A stretch of DNA of 64,000 nt from Rhopalosiphum padi (taxonomy: Eukaryota > Arthropoda > Insecta > Hemiptera > Aphididae): positions 40,512,748 to 40,576,747 of the forward strand of contig NC_083599.1 of the NCBI RefSeq assembly GCF_020882245.1, in the 5' to 3' direction. A model generated the notes under the pieces. It saw only the letters and a list, made by a program, of their open reading frames with translations, ran no database searches and was not told the origin of the DNA. Shown here one piece after another: positions 12,905 to 25,289 of the stretch. Positions within the stretch are counted from its first letter, which is position 1; each line of letters begins with the position of its first letter. The position numbers and the translations under genes were made by a program.

Positions 12905-13024
12905 ATATATTTCATTAAAAAGTCCTATAAATTCCTTATAATGCTATTATATCTGTTTAATTTCCATAAAATATATTATAATTCTTTAAAAATTCATAAA
13001 TTGCTATATAATTCTTTAAAAAGT

Positions 13025-16000
13025 CTATTAAAATCCTTTAAAAAGCCATATAATCCATTTGAATTCTATAAAATTCCTTCAAAAACCCCATAATTCTTTA
13101 AAAGAACCCATTAAATCCTTTAAAAAGCCATAAAATCCATTTGAATTCTTTAAAATTCCTTCAAAAACCCCATAATTCTTTAAAAGAACCCATTAAATCC
13201 TTTTAATTATATATATTTCATTAAATAGTCCAATAAAATCCTTTAAAACAGTCATTAAATCCATTAAAATTACAAATAATTCATTAAATTGTCTTATTAA
13301 TTCCTTAAAAAAGCCATTATATCTGTTGAATTTCAATTAAATATATTATAATTCTTCAAAAATTCATAAATTGCCATATAATTCTTTAAAAAGTCCATTA
13401 AAATCCTTTATAAAGCCAAATAATCCATTTGAATTCTTTAAAATTCCTTCAAAAACCCCATAATTCTTTAAAAGAACCCATTAAATCCTTTTAATTATAT
13501 ATATTTCATTAAATGTTCCAATTAAATCCTTTAAAACAGTCATAAAATCCAATTAATTCCCAACTAATTCATTAAATATTCCAATTAAATCCTTTAAAAC
13601 AGTCATTAAATCCTTTAAAATTCCAAATAATTCGTTAAATAGTCATATTAATTCCTTAAAAAAGCCATAATATCTGTTGAATTTCCATAAAATATATTAT
13701 AATTCTTTAAAAATTCATAAATTGCTATATAATTCTTTAAAAAGTCCATTAAAATCCTTTAAAAAGCCATATAATCCATTTGAATTCTATAAAATTCCTT
13801 CAAAAAACCCATAATTCTTTAAAAGAACCCATTAAATCCTTTAAATTCCATATATTTCATTAAATATTCCAATTGAATCCTTTAAAACAGTCATTAAATC
13901 CATTAAAATTCCAAATAAATCGTTAAATAGTCTTATTAATTCCTTAAAAAAGCCATAATATCTGTTGAATTTCCATAAAATATATTATAATTATTTAAAA
14001 AGTCCAATAAAATCCTTTAAAAAGCCATAAAATTCATTTGAATTCTTTAAAATTCCTTCAAAAACCCCATAATTCTTTAAAAGAACCCATTAAATCCTTA
14101 AAAAAGCCATATAATCCATTTGAATTCTTTAAATTTCCTTCAAAAACCCCATAATTCTTTAAAAGAACCCATTAAATCCTTTTAATTATATATATTTCAT
14201 TAAATATTCCAATTAATTCCTTAAAAAAGCCATTATATCTGTTTAATTTCAATTAAATATATTATAATTCTTCAAAAATTCATAAATTGCTATATAATTC
14301 TTTAAAAAGTCCATTAAAATCCATTTGAATTCTTTAAAATTCCTTCAAAAACCCCATAATTCTTTATAAGAACCGATTAAATCCTTTAAATTCCATATAA
14401 TTCATTAAATATTCCAATTAAATCCTTTAAAAAGCCATAAAATCCATTTGAATTCTTTAAAATTCCTTCAAAAACCCCATAATTCTTTAAAAGAACCCAT
14501 TAAATCCTTTTAATTATATATATTTCATTAAATAGTCCAATAAAATCCTTTAAAACAGTCATTAAATCCATTAAAATTACAAATAATTCATTAAATTGTC
14601 TTATTAATTCCTTAAAAAAGCCATTATATCTGTTGAATTTCAATTAAATATATTATAATTCTTCAAAAATTCATAAATTGCCATATAATTCTTTAAAAAG
14701 TCCATTAAAATCCTTTATAAAGCCATATAATCCATTTGAATTCTTTAAAATTCCTTCAAAAACCCCATAATTCTTTAAAAGAACCCATTAAATCCTTTTA
14801 ATTATATATATTTCATTAAATATTCCAATTAAATCCTTTAAAACAGTCATAAAATCCAATTAATTCCCAACTAATTCATTAAATATTCCAATTAAATCCT
14901 TTAAAACAGTCATTAAATCCTTTAAAATTCCAAATCATTCGTTAAATAGTCATATTAATTCCTTAAAAAAGCCATAACATCTGTTGAATTTCCATAAAAT
15001 ATATTATAATTCTTTAAAAATTCATAAATTGCTATATAATTCTTTAAAAAGTCCATTAAAATCCTTTAAAAAGCCATATAATCCATTTGAATTCTATAAA
15101 ATTCCTTCAAAAACCCCATAATTCTTTAAAAGAACCCATTAAATCCTTTAAAAAGCCATATAATTCATTAAATATTCCAATTAAATCGTATAAAAAGCCA
15201 TATAATCCATTTGAATTCTATAAAATTCCTTCAAAAACCCCATAATTCTTTAAAAGAACCCATTAAAACCTTTAAAGTCCAAATAATTCATAAAATAGTG
15301 TTATTAATTCCTTAAAAAAGCCATTATATTTGTTAAATTTCAATAAAATGTATTATATTTCTTTCAAAAAACATAAATTGCTATATAATTTTTAAAAAAA
15401 AACCCAAAAAATCCTATAAATTATATAGATTTCATTAAATAATCCAATTAAATCCTTTAAAACAGTCATTAAATCCAATTAAATCCCAACTAATTTCTTA
15501 AATAGTCCTATGAATTCCTTAAAAAAGCCATTTTATCTGTTTAATTTCCATAAAATATATTATAATTCTTCAAAAATTCATAAATTGCCATATAATTCTT
15601 TAAAAAGTCCATTAAAATCCTTTATAAAGCCATATAATCCATTTGAATTCTTTAAAATTCCTTCAAAAACCCCATAATTCTTTAAAAGAACCCATTAAAT
15701 CCTTAAAAAAGCCATATAATCCATTTGAATTCTTTAAAATTCCTTCAAAAACCCCATAATTCTTTAAAAGAACCCATTAAATCCTTTTAATTATATATAT
15801 TTCATTAAATATTCCAATTAATTCCTTAAAAAAGCCATTATATCTGTTTAATTTCAATTAAATATATTATAATTCTTCAAAAATTCATAAATTGCTATAT
15901 AATTCTTTAAAAAGTCCATTAAAATCCATTTGAATTCTTTAAAATTCCTTCAAAAACCCCATAATTCTTTATAAGAACCGATTAAATCCTTTAAATTCCA

Positions 16001-16562
16001 TATAATTCATTAAATATTCCAATTAAATCCTTTAAAAAGCCATAAAATCCATTTGAATTCTTTAAAATTCCTTCAAAAACCCCATAATCCTTTAAAACAG
16101 TCATTAAATCCTTTAAAATTCCAAATAAATCGTTAAATAGTCTTATTAATTCCTAAAAAAAGCCATAATATCTGTTGAATTTCCATAAAATATATTATAA
16201 TTATTTAAAAAGTCCAATAAAATCCTTTAAAAAGCCATAAAATTCATTTGAATTCTTTAAAATTCCTTCAAAAACCCCATAATTCTTTAAAAGAACCCAT
16301 TAAATCCTTAAAAAAGCCATATAATCCATTTGAATTCTTTAAAATTCCTTCAAAAACCCCATAATTCTTTAAAAGAACCCATTAAATCCTTTAAATTCCA
16401 TATAATTCATTAAATATTCCAATTAAATCCTATAAAAAGCCATATAATCCATTTGAATTCTATAAAATTCCTTCAAAAACCCCATAATTCTTTAAAAGAA
16501 CCCATTAAATCCTTTAAATTCCATATAATTCATTAAATATTCCAATTAAATCCTATAAAAAG
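13025..16562 (+). repeat. Mixed satellite between the 5707-offset copies
   Basis: The same short modules without a landmark core. One second-module marker (AATAAAATGT) lies at 15342. Segments resemble later parts of the array: the CAAATCATTCG and CATAACATCTG variants near 14935 and 14975 recur at about 27.96, 29.36, 31.16 and 32.96 kb. I did not find a clean tandem pair inside this interval. Confidence 0.75.
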
Positions 16563-17634
16563 CCATATAATCCATTTGAATTCTATAAAATTCCTTCAAA
16601 AACCCCATAATTCTTTAAAAGAACCCATTAAAACCTTTAAAGTCCAAATAATTCATAAAATAGTGTTATTAATTCCTTAAAAAAGCCATTATATTTGTTA
16701 AATTTCCATAAAATATATTATAATTCTTCAAAAATTCATAAATTGCCATATAATTCTTTAAAAAGTCCATTAAAATCCTTTATAAAGCCATATAATCCAT
16801 TTGAATTCTTTAAAATTCCTTCAAAAACCCCATAATTCTTTAAAAGAACCCATTAAATCCTTTTAATTATATATATTTCATTAAATATTCCAATTAAATC
16901 CTTTAAAACAGTCATAAAATCCAATTAATTCCCAACTAATTCATTAAATATTCCAATTAAATCCTTTAAAACAGTCATTAAATCCTTTAAAATTCCAAAT
17001 AATTCGTTAAATAGTCTTATTAATTCCTTAAAAAAGCCATAATATCTGTTGGATTTCCATAAAATATATTATAATTCTTTAAATAGTCCATTAAAATCCT
17101 TTAAAAAGCCATAAAATTCATTTGAATTCTTTAAAATTCCTTCAAAAACCCCATAATTCTTTAAAAGAACCCATTAAATCCTTTTAATTATATATATTTC
17201 ATTAAATATTCCAATTAATTCCTTAAAAAAGCCATTATATCTGTTTAATTTCAATTAAATATATTATAATTCTTCAAAAATTCTTAAATTGCTATATAAT
17301 TCTTTAAAAAGTCCGTTAAAATCCATTTGATTTCTTTAAAATTCTTTCAAAAACCCCATAATTCTTTATAAGAACCCATTAAATCCTTTTAATTATATAT
17401 ATTTCATTAAATATTCCAATTAAATCTTTTAAAACAGTCATAAAATCCAATTAATTCCCAACTAATTCATTAAATAGTCCTATTAATTCCTTAAAAAAGC
17501 CATAATATCTGTTGAATTTCCATAAAATATATTATAATTCTTTAAAAAAACATAAATTTCTATATAAATCTTTAAAAAAACCCAATAAATCCTTTAAATT
17601 CCATTATATTTCTTGTAAATCTTTAAAAAAAAAA

Positions 17635-17718
17635 CACTTTGTCAACTTTCAAATGTATTGAAATCCATTTATACACCATAGAATTCGTTTAAATAGTGTT
17701 AATAATCCGAAAAATTCC
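17635..17718 (+). repeat. Landmark core L11, subtype c
   Basis: Copy of L9, with ten A before CACTTTGTC. Confidence 0.88.
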
Positions 17719-18066
17719 ATATATTTCATTAAAAAGTCCTATAAATTCCTTATAAAGCTATTATATCTGTTTAATTTCCATAAAATATATTAAAATTCTT
17801 TAAAAATTCATAAATTGCTAAATAATTCTTTAAAAAGTCCATTAAAATCCTTTAAAAAGCCATATAATCCATTTGAATTCTATAAAATTCCTTCAAAAAC
17901 CCCATAATTCTTTAAAAGAACCCAATAAATCTTTTAAATTCCATATAATTCATTAAATATTCCAATTAAATCCTTTAAAAAGCCATAAAATCCATTTGAA
18001 TTCTTTAAAATTCCTTCAAAAACCCCATAATTCTTTAAAAGAACCCATTAAATCCTTTTAATTATA

Positions 18067-19620
18067 TATATTTCATTAAATAGTCCAATAAAATCCTTTA
18101 AAACAGTCATTAAATCCATTAAAATTACAAATAATTCATTAAATAGTCTTATTAATTCCTTAAAAAAGCCATTATTTCTGTTGTATTTCAATTAAATATA
18201 TTATAATTCTTTAAAAATTCATAAATTGCCATATAATTCTTTAAAAAGTCCATTAAAATCCTTTAAAAAGCCATATAATCCATTTGAGTTCTTTAAAATT
18301 CCTTCAAAAACCCCATAATTCTTTAAAAGAACCCATTAAATCCATTAAAATTACAAATAATTCATTAATTAGTCCTATTAATTCCTTAAAAAAGCCATAA
18401 TATCTGTTGAATTTCCATAAAATATATTATAATTTTTTAAAAAAACATAAATTGCTATATAAATCTTTAAAAAAAACCCAATAAATCCTTTAAATTCCAT
18501 TAAATTACTTGTAAATCAAAAAAAAAAAACACTGTCAACTTTCAAATGTATTGAAAACCATTTATACACCATAGAATTCGTTTAAATAGTGTTAATAATC
18601 CGAAAAATTCCATATATTTCATTAAAAAGTCCTATAAATTCCTTATAATGCTATTATATCTGTTTAATTTCCATAAAATATATTATAATTCTTTAAAAAT
18701 TCATAAATTGCTATATAATTCTTTAAAAAGTCCATTAAAATCCTTTATAAAGCCATATAATCCATTTGAATTCTTTAAAATTCCTTCAAAAACCCCATAA
18801 TTCTTTAAAAGAACCCATTAAATCCTTTAAAAAGCCATATAATTCATTAAATATTCCAATTAAATCGTATAAAAAGCCATATAATCCATTTGAATTCTAT
18901 AAAATTCTTTCAAAAACCCCATAATTCTTTAAAAGAACCCATTAAAACCTTTAAAGTCCAAATAATTCATAAAATAGTGTTATTAATTCCTTAAAAAAGC
19001 CATTATATTTGTTAAATTTCAATAAAATGTATTATATTTCTTTCAAAAAACATAAATTGCTATATAATTTTTAAAAAAAAACCCAAAAAATCCTATAAAT
19101 TATATAGATTTCATTAAATAATCCAATTAAATCCTTTAAAACAGTCATTAAATCCAATTAAATCCCAACTAATTTCTTAAATAGTCCTATGAATTCCTTA
19201 AAAAAGCCATTTTATCTGTTTAATTTCCATAAAATATATTATAATTCTTCAAAAATTCATAAATTGCCATATAATTCTTTAAAAAGTCCATTAAAATCCT
19301 TTATAAAGCCATATAATCCATTTGAATTCTTTAAAATTCCTTCAAAAACCCCATAATTCTTTAAAAGAACCCATTAAATCCTTTTAATTATATATATTTC
19401 ATTAAATGTTCCAATTAAATCCTTTAAAACAGTCATAAAATCCAATTAATTCCCAACTAATTCATTAAATATTCCAATTAAATCCTTTAAAACAGTCATT
19501 AAATCCTTTAAAATTCCAAATAATTCGTTAAATAGTCATATTAATTCCTTAAAAAAGCCATAATATCTGTTGAATTTCCATAAAATATATTATAATTCTT
19601 TAAAAATTCATAAATTGCTA
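18067..19620 (+). repeat. 1554-bp unit, copy 1
   Basis: Landmark core 18530 pairs with 20084, and second-module marker 19021 with 20575, both 1554 bases apart. The copy ends in AAATTGCTATATA, which runs straight into TTTCATTAAATAGTCC, the start of copy 2. The start of copy 1 is preceded by AATTATATA, so the junction lies in a shared TATATA. Confidence 0.88.
18530..18611 (+). repeat. Landmark core L12, subtype b2
   Basis: Copy of L10, with twelve A. It was duplicated again 1554 bases on as L13. Confidence 0.88.
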
Positions 19621-21174
19621 TATATTTCATTAAATAGTCCAATAAAATCCTTTAAAACAGTCATTAAATCCATTAAAATTACAAATAATTCATTAAATAG
19701 TCTTATTAATTCCTTAAAAAAGCCATTATTTCTGTTGTATTTCAATTAAATATATTATAATTCTTTAAAAATTCATAAATTGCCATATAATTCTTTAAAA
19801 AGTCCATTAAAATCCTTTAAAAAGCCATATAATCCATTTGAGTTCTTTAAAATTCCTTCAAAAACCCCATAATTCTTTAAAAGAACCCATTAAATCCATT
19901 AAAATTACAAATAATTCATTAATTAGTCCTATTAATTCCTTAAAAAAGCCATAATATCTGTTGAATTTCCATAAAATATATTATAATTTTTTAAAAAAAC
20001 ATAAATTGCTATATAAATCTTTAAAAAAAACCCAATAAATCCTTTAAATTCCATTAAATTACTTGTAAATCAAAAAAAAAAAACACTGTCAACTTTCAAA
20101 TGTATTGAAAACCATTTATACACCATAGAATTCGTTTAAATAGTGTTAATAATCCGAAAAATTCCATATATTTCATTAAAAAGTCCTATAAATTCCTTAT
20201 AATGCTATTATATCTGTTTAATTTCCATAAAATATATTATAATTCTTTAAAAATTCATAAATTGCTATATAATTCTTTAAAAAGTCCATTAAAATCCTTT
20301 ATAAAGCCATATAATCCATTTGAATTCTTTAAAATTCCTTCAAAAACCCCATAATTCTTTAAAAGAACCCATTAAATCCTTTAAAAAGCCATATAATTCA
20401 TTAAATATTCCAATTAAATCGTATAAAAAGCCATATAATCCATTTGAATTCTATAAAATTCTTTCAAAAACCCCATAATTCTTTAAAAGAACCCATTAAA
20501 ACCTTTAAAGTCCAAATAATTCATAAAATAGTGTTATTAATTCCTTAAAAAAGCCATTATATTTGTTAAATTTCAATAAAATGTATTATATTTCTTTCAA
20601 AAAACATAAATTGCTATATAATTTTTAAAAAAAAACCCAAAAAATCCTATAAATTATATAGATTTCATTAAATAATCCAATTAAATCCTTTAAAACAGTC
20701 ATTAAATCCAATTAAATCCCAACTAATTTCTTAAATAGTCCTATGAATTCCTTAAAAAAGCCATTTTATCTGTTTAATTTCCATAAAATATATTATAATT
20801 CTTCAAAAATTCATAAATTGCCATATAATTCTTTAAAAAGTCCATTAAAATCCTTTATAAAGCCATATAATCCATTTGAATTCTTTAAAATTCCTTCAAA
20901 AACCCCATAATTCTTTAAAAGAACCCATTAAATCCTTTTAATTATATATATTTCATTAAATGTTCCAATTAAATCCTTTAAAACAGTCATAAAATCCAAT
21001 TAATTCCCAACTAATTCATTAAATATTCCAATTAAATCCTTTAAAACAGTCATTAAATCCTTTAAAATTCCAAATAATTCGTTAAATAGTCATATTAATT
21101 CCTTAAAAAAGCCATAATATCTGTTGAATTTCCATAAAATATATTATAATTCTTTAAAAATTCATAAATTGCTA
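19621..21174 (+). repeat. 1554-bp unit, copy 2
   Basis: Second copy, with the same AATCGTATAAAAAGCC variant (near 18865 and 20419) and the same CATTTGAGTTC (near 18285 and 19839). It ends where AAATTGCTATATAATTC continues into ordinary modules at about 21175. The junction at 19610-19625 is a novel joint relative to every other GCTATATAATTC site seen. Confidence 0.88.
20084..20165 (+). repeat. Landmark core L13, subtype b2
   Basis: Copy of L12 in the second 1554-bp unit. It is the last core before a 16.3-kb interval without any. Confidence 0.88.
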
Positions 21175-21690
21175 TATAATTCTTTAAAAAGTCCATTAAA
21201 ATCCTTTAAAAAGCCATATAATCCATTTGAATTCTATAAAATTCCTTCAAAAACCCCATAATTCTTTAAAACAACCCATTAAATCCTTTAAATTCCATAT
21301 ATTTCATTAAATATTCCAATTGAATCCTTTAAAACAGTCATTAAATCCATTAAAATTCCAAATAAATCGTTAAATAGTCTTATTAATTCCTTAAAATAGC
21401 CATAATATCTGTTGAATTTCCATAAAATATATTATAATTCTTTAAAAAGTCCATTAAAATCCTTTAAAAAGCCATATAATCCATTTGAATTCTATAAAAT
21501 TCCTTCAAAAAACCCATAATTCTTTAAAAGAACCCATTAAATCCTTTAAATTCCATATATTTCATTAAATATTCCAATTGAATCCTTTAAAACAGTCATT
21601 AAATCCATTAAAATTCCAAATAAATCGTTAAATAGTCTTATTAATTCCTTAAAATAGCCATAATATCTGTTGAATTTCCATAAAATATAT
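21175..21690 (+). repeat. 258-bp tandem doublet
   Basis: AAAATAGCCATAATATC occurs at 21393 and 21651, 258 bases apart, and homology extends over two contiguous subunits. The first subunit has AAAACAACCC and the second AAAAGAACCC with CAAAAAACCCATAA. The doublet recurs in the next two units (23503/23761 and 25408/25666). A 258/259-bp subunit is also variable at 39.5-39.9 kb, 43.0-43.3 kb and 47.3-47.5 kb. Confidence 0.8.
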
Positions 21691-23384
21691 TATAATTATT
21701 TAAAAAGTCCAATAAAATCCTTTAAAAAGCCATAAAATTCATTTGAATTCTTTAAAATTCCTTCAAAAACCCCATAATTCTTTAAAAGAACCCATTAAAT
21801 CCTTAAAAAAGCCATATAATCCATTTGAATTCTTTAAAATTCCTTCAAAAACCCCATAACTCTTTAAAAGAACCCATTAAATCCTTTTAATTATATATAT
21901 TTCATTAAATATTCCAATTAATTCCTTAAAAAAGCCATTATATCTGTTTAATTTCAATTAAATATATTATAATTCTTCAAAAATTCATAAATTGCTATAT
22001 AATTCTTTAAAAAGTCCATTAAAATCCATTTGAATTCTTTAAAATTCCTTCAAAAACCCCATAATTCTTTATAAGAACCGATTAAATCCTTTAAATTCCA
22101 TATAATTCATTAAATATTCCAATTAAATCCTTTAAAAAGCCATAAAATCCATTTGAATTCTTTAAAATTCCTTCAAAAACCCCATAATTCTTTAAAAGAA
22201 CCCATTAAATCCTTTTAATTATATATATTTCATTAAATAGTCCAATAAAATCCTTTAAAACAGTCATTAAATCCATTAAAATTACAAATAATTCATTAAA
22301 TTGTCTTATTAATTCCTTAAAAAAGCCATTATATCTGTTGAATTTCAATTAAATATATTATAATTCTTCAAAAATTCATAAATTGCCATATAATTCTTTA
22401 AAAAGTCCATTAAAATCCTTTATAAAGCCAAATAATCCATTTGAATTCTTTAAAATTCCTTCAAAAACCCCATAATTCTTTAAAAGAACCCATTAAATCC
22501 TTTTAATTATATATATTTCATTAAATGTTCCAATTAAATCCTTTAAAACAGTCATAAAATCCAATTAATTCCCAACTAATTCATTAAATATTCCAATTAA
22601 ATCCTTTAAAACAGTCATTAAATCCTTTAAAATTCCAAATAATTCGTTAAATAGTCATATTAATTCCTTAAAAAAGCCATAATATCTGTTGAATTTCCAT
22701 AAAATATATTATAATTCTTTAAAAATTCATAAATTGCTATATAATTCTTTAAAAAGTCCATTAAAATCCTTTAAAAAGCCATATAATCCATTTGAATTCT
22801 ATAAAATTCCTTCAAAAAACCCATAATTCTTTAAAAGAACCCATTAAATCCTTTAAATTCCATATATTTCATTAAATATTCCAATTGAATCCTTTAAAAC
22901 AGTCATTAAATCCATTAAAATTCCAAATAAATCGTTAAATAGTCTTATTAATTCCTTAAAAAAGCCATAATATCTGTTGAATTTCCATAAAATATATTAT
23001 AATTATTTAAAAAGTCCAATAAAATCCTTTAAAAAGCCATAAAATTCATTTAAATTCTTTAAAATTCCTTCAAAAACCCCATAATTCTTTAAAAGAACCC
23101 ATTAAATCCTTAAAAAAGCCATATAATCCATTTGAATTCTTTAAATTTCCTTCAAAAACCCCATAATTCTTTAAAAGAACCCATTAAATCCTTTTAATTA
23201 TATATATTTCATTAAATATTCCAATTAATTCCTTAAAAAAGCCATTATATCTGTTTAATTTCAATTAAATATATTATAATTCTTCAAAAATTCATAAATT
23301 GCTATATAATTCTTTAAAAAGTCCATTAAAATCCATTTGAATTCTTTAAAATTCCTTCAAAAACCCCATAATTCTTTATAAGAA
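21275..23384 (+). repeat. 2110-bp unit, copy 1
   Basis: AAAATAGCC markers at 21393 and 21651 recur at 23503 and 23761, giving a period of 2110. The unit contains the 258-bp doublet, a CATAACTCTTTAAAAG variant (near 21854) and the AGAACCGATT variant (near 22073), all shared with copy 2. It contains no landmark core. Confidence 0.87.
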
Positions 23385-25289
23385 CCCATTAAATCCTTTA
23401 AATTCCATATATTTCATTAAATATTCCAATTGAATCCTTTAAAACAGTCATTAAATCCATTAAAATTCCAAATAAATCGTTAAATAGTCTTATTAATTCC
23501 TTAAAATAGCCATAATATCTGTTGAATTTCCATAAAATATATTATAATTCTTTAAAAAGTCCATTAAAATCCTTTAAAAAGCCATATAATCCATTTGAAT
23601 TCTATAAAATTCCTTCAAAAAACCCATAATTCTTTAAAAGAACCCATTAAATCCTTTAAATTCCATATATTTCATTAAATATTCCAATTGAATCCTTTAA
23701 AACAGTCATTAAATCCATTAAAATTCCAAATAAATCGTTAAATAGTCTTATTAATTCCTTAAAATAGCCATAATATCTGTTGAATTTCCATAAAATATAT
23801 TATAATTATTTAAAAAGTCCAATAAAATCCTTTAAAAAGCCATAAAATTCATTTGAATTCTTTAAAATTCCTTCAAAAACCCCATAATTCTTTAAAAGAA
23901 CCCATTAAATCCTTAAAAAAGCCATATAATCCATTTGAATTCTTTAAAATTCCTTCAAAAACCCCATAACTCTTTAAAAGAACCCATTAAATCCTTTTAA
24001 TTATATATATTTCATTAAATATTCCAATTAATTCCTTAAAAAAGCCATTATATCTGTTTAATTTCAATTAAATATATTATAATTCTTCAAAAATTCATAA
24101 ATTGCTATATAATTCTTTAAAAAGTCCATTAAAATCCATTTGAATTCTTTAAAATTCCTTCAAAAACCCCATAATTCTTTATAAGAACCGATTAAATCCT
24201 TTAAATTCCATATAATTCATTAAATATTCCAATTAAATCCTTTAAAAAGCCATAAAATCCATTTGAATTCTTTAAAATTCCTTCAAAAACCCCATAATTC
24301 TTTAAAAGAACCCATTAAATCCTTTTAATTATATATATTTCATTAAATAGTCCAATAAAATCCTTTAAAACAGTCATTAAATCCATTAAAATTACAAATA
24401 ATTCATTAAATTGTCTTATTAATTCCTTAAAAAAGCCATTATATCTGTTGAATTTCAATTAAATATATTATAATTCTTCAAAAATTCATAAATTGCCATA
24501 TAATTCTTTAAAAAGTCCATTAAAATCCTTTATAAAGCCAAATAATCCATTTGAATTCTTTAAAATTCCTTCAAAAACCCCATAATTCTTTAAAAGAACC
24601 CATTAAATCCTTTTAATTATATATATTTCATTAAATGTTCCAATTAAATCCTTTAAAACAGTCATAAAATCCAATTAATTCCCAACTAATTCATTAAATA
24701 TTCCAATTAAATCCTTTAAAACAGTCATTAAATCCTTTAAAATTCCAAATAATTCGTTAAATAGTCATATTAATTCCTTAAAAAAGCCATAATATCTGTT
24801 GAATTTCCATAAAATATATTATAATTCTTTAAAAATTCATAAATTGCTATATAATTCTTTAAAAAGTCCATTAAAATCCTTTAAAAAGCCATATAATCCA
24901 TTTGAATTCTATAAAATTCCTTCAAAAAACCCATAATTCTTTAAAAGAACCCATTAAATCCTTTAAATTCCATATATTTCATTAAATATTCCAATTGAAT
25001 CCTTTAAAACAGTCATTAAATCCATTAAAATTCCAAATAAATCGTTAAATAGTCTTATTAATTCCTTAAAAAAGCCATAATATCTGTTGAATTTCCATAA
25101 AATATATTATAATTATTTAAAAAGTCCAATAAAATCCTTTAAAAAGCCATAAAATTCATTTAAATTCTTTAAAATTCCTTCAAAAACCCCATAATTCTTT
25201 AAAAGAACCCATTAAATCCTTAAAAAAGCCATATAATCCATTTGAATTCTTTAAAATTCCTTCAAAAACCCCATAATTCTTTATAAGAA
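23385..25289 (+). repeat. 2110-bp unit, copy 2 with 205-bp deletion (1905 bp)
   Basis: Same order of markers as copy 1, but the distance to copy 3 is 1905. In copy 1 the word TCCATTTGAATTCTTTAAA occurs 205 bases apart (the TTTGAATTCT part at 23131 and 23336); in copy 2 the two have been merged into one near 25239. This is the footprint of unequal pairing between direct repeats. Confidence 0.85.

Larger units (their letters stand above)
10855..13024 (+). repeat. 2.17-kb segment repeated 5707 bp downstream, copy 1
   Basis: Landmark cores at 11928 and 12823 pair with those at 17635 and 18530, each 5707 bases apart, and GTTGGATTTCC pairs at 11341 and 17048. The right edge is where this copy reads AGTCTATTAAAATCC and the other AGTCCATTAAAATCC followed by TTTATAAAGCC. 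One private substitution is visible: GAACACATT near 12336. Confidence 0.83.
16563..18731 (+). repeat. 2.17-kb segment, copy 2 (offset 5707)
   Basis: Second copy of the 10855-13024 segment, with the same pair of landmark cores 895 bases apart, the same GTTGTATTTCAATT variant and the same CATTTGAGTTC variant. The two copies are separated by about 3.5 kb of other family members, so this is a dispersed duplication inside the array or the trace of a larger tandem unit since rearranged. Confidence 0.82.
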
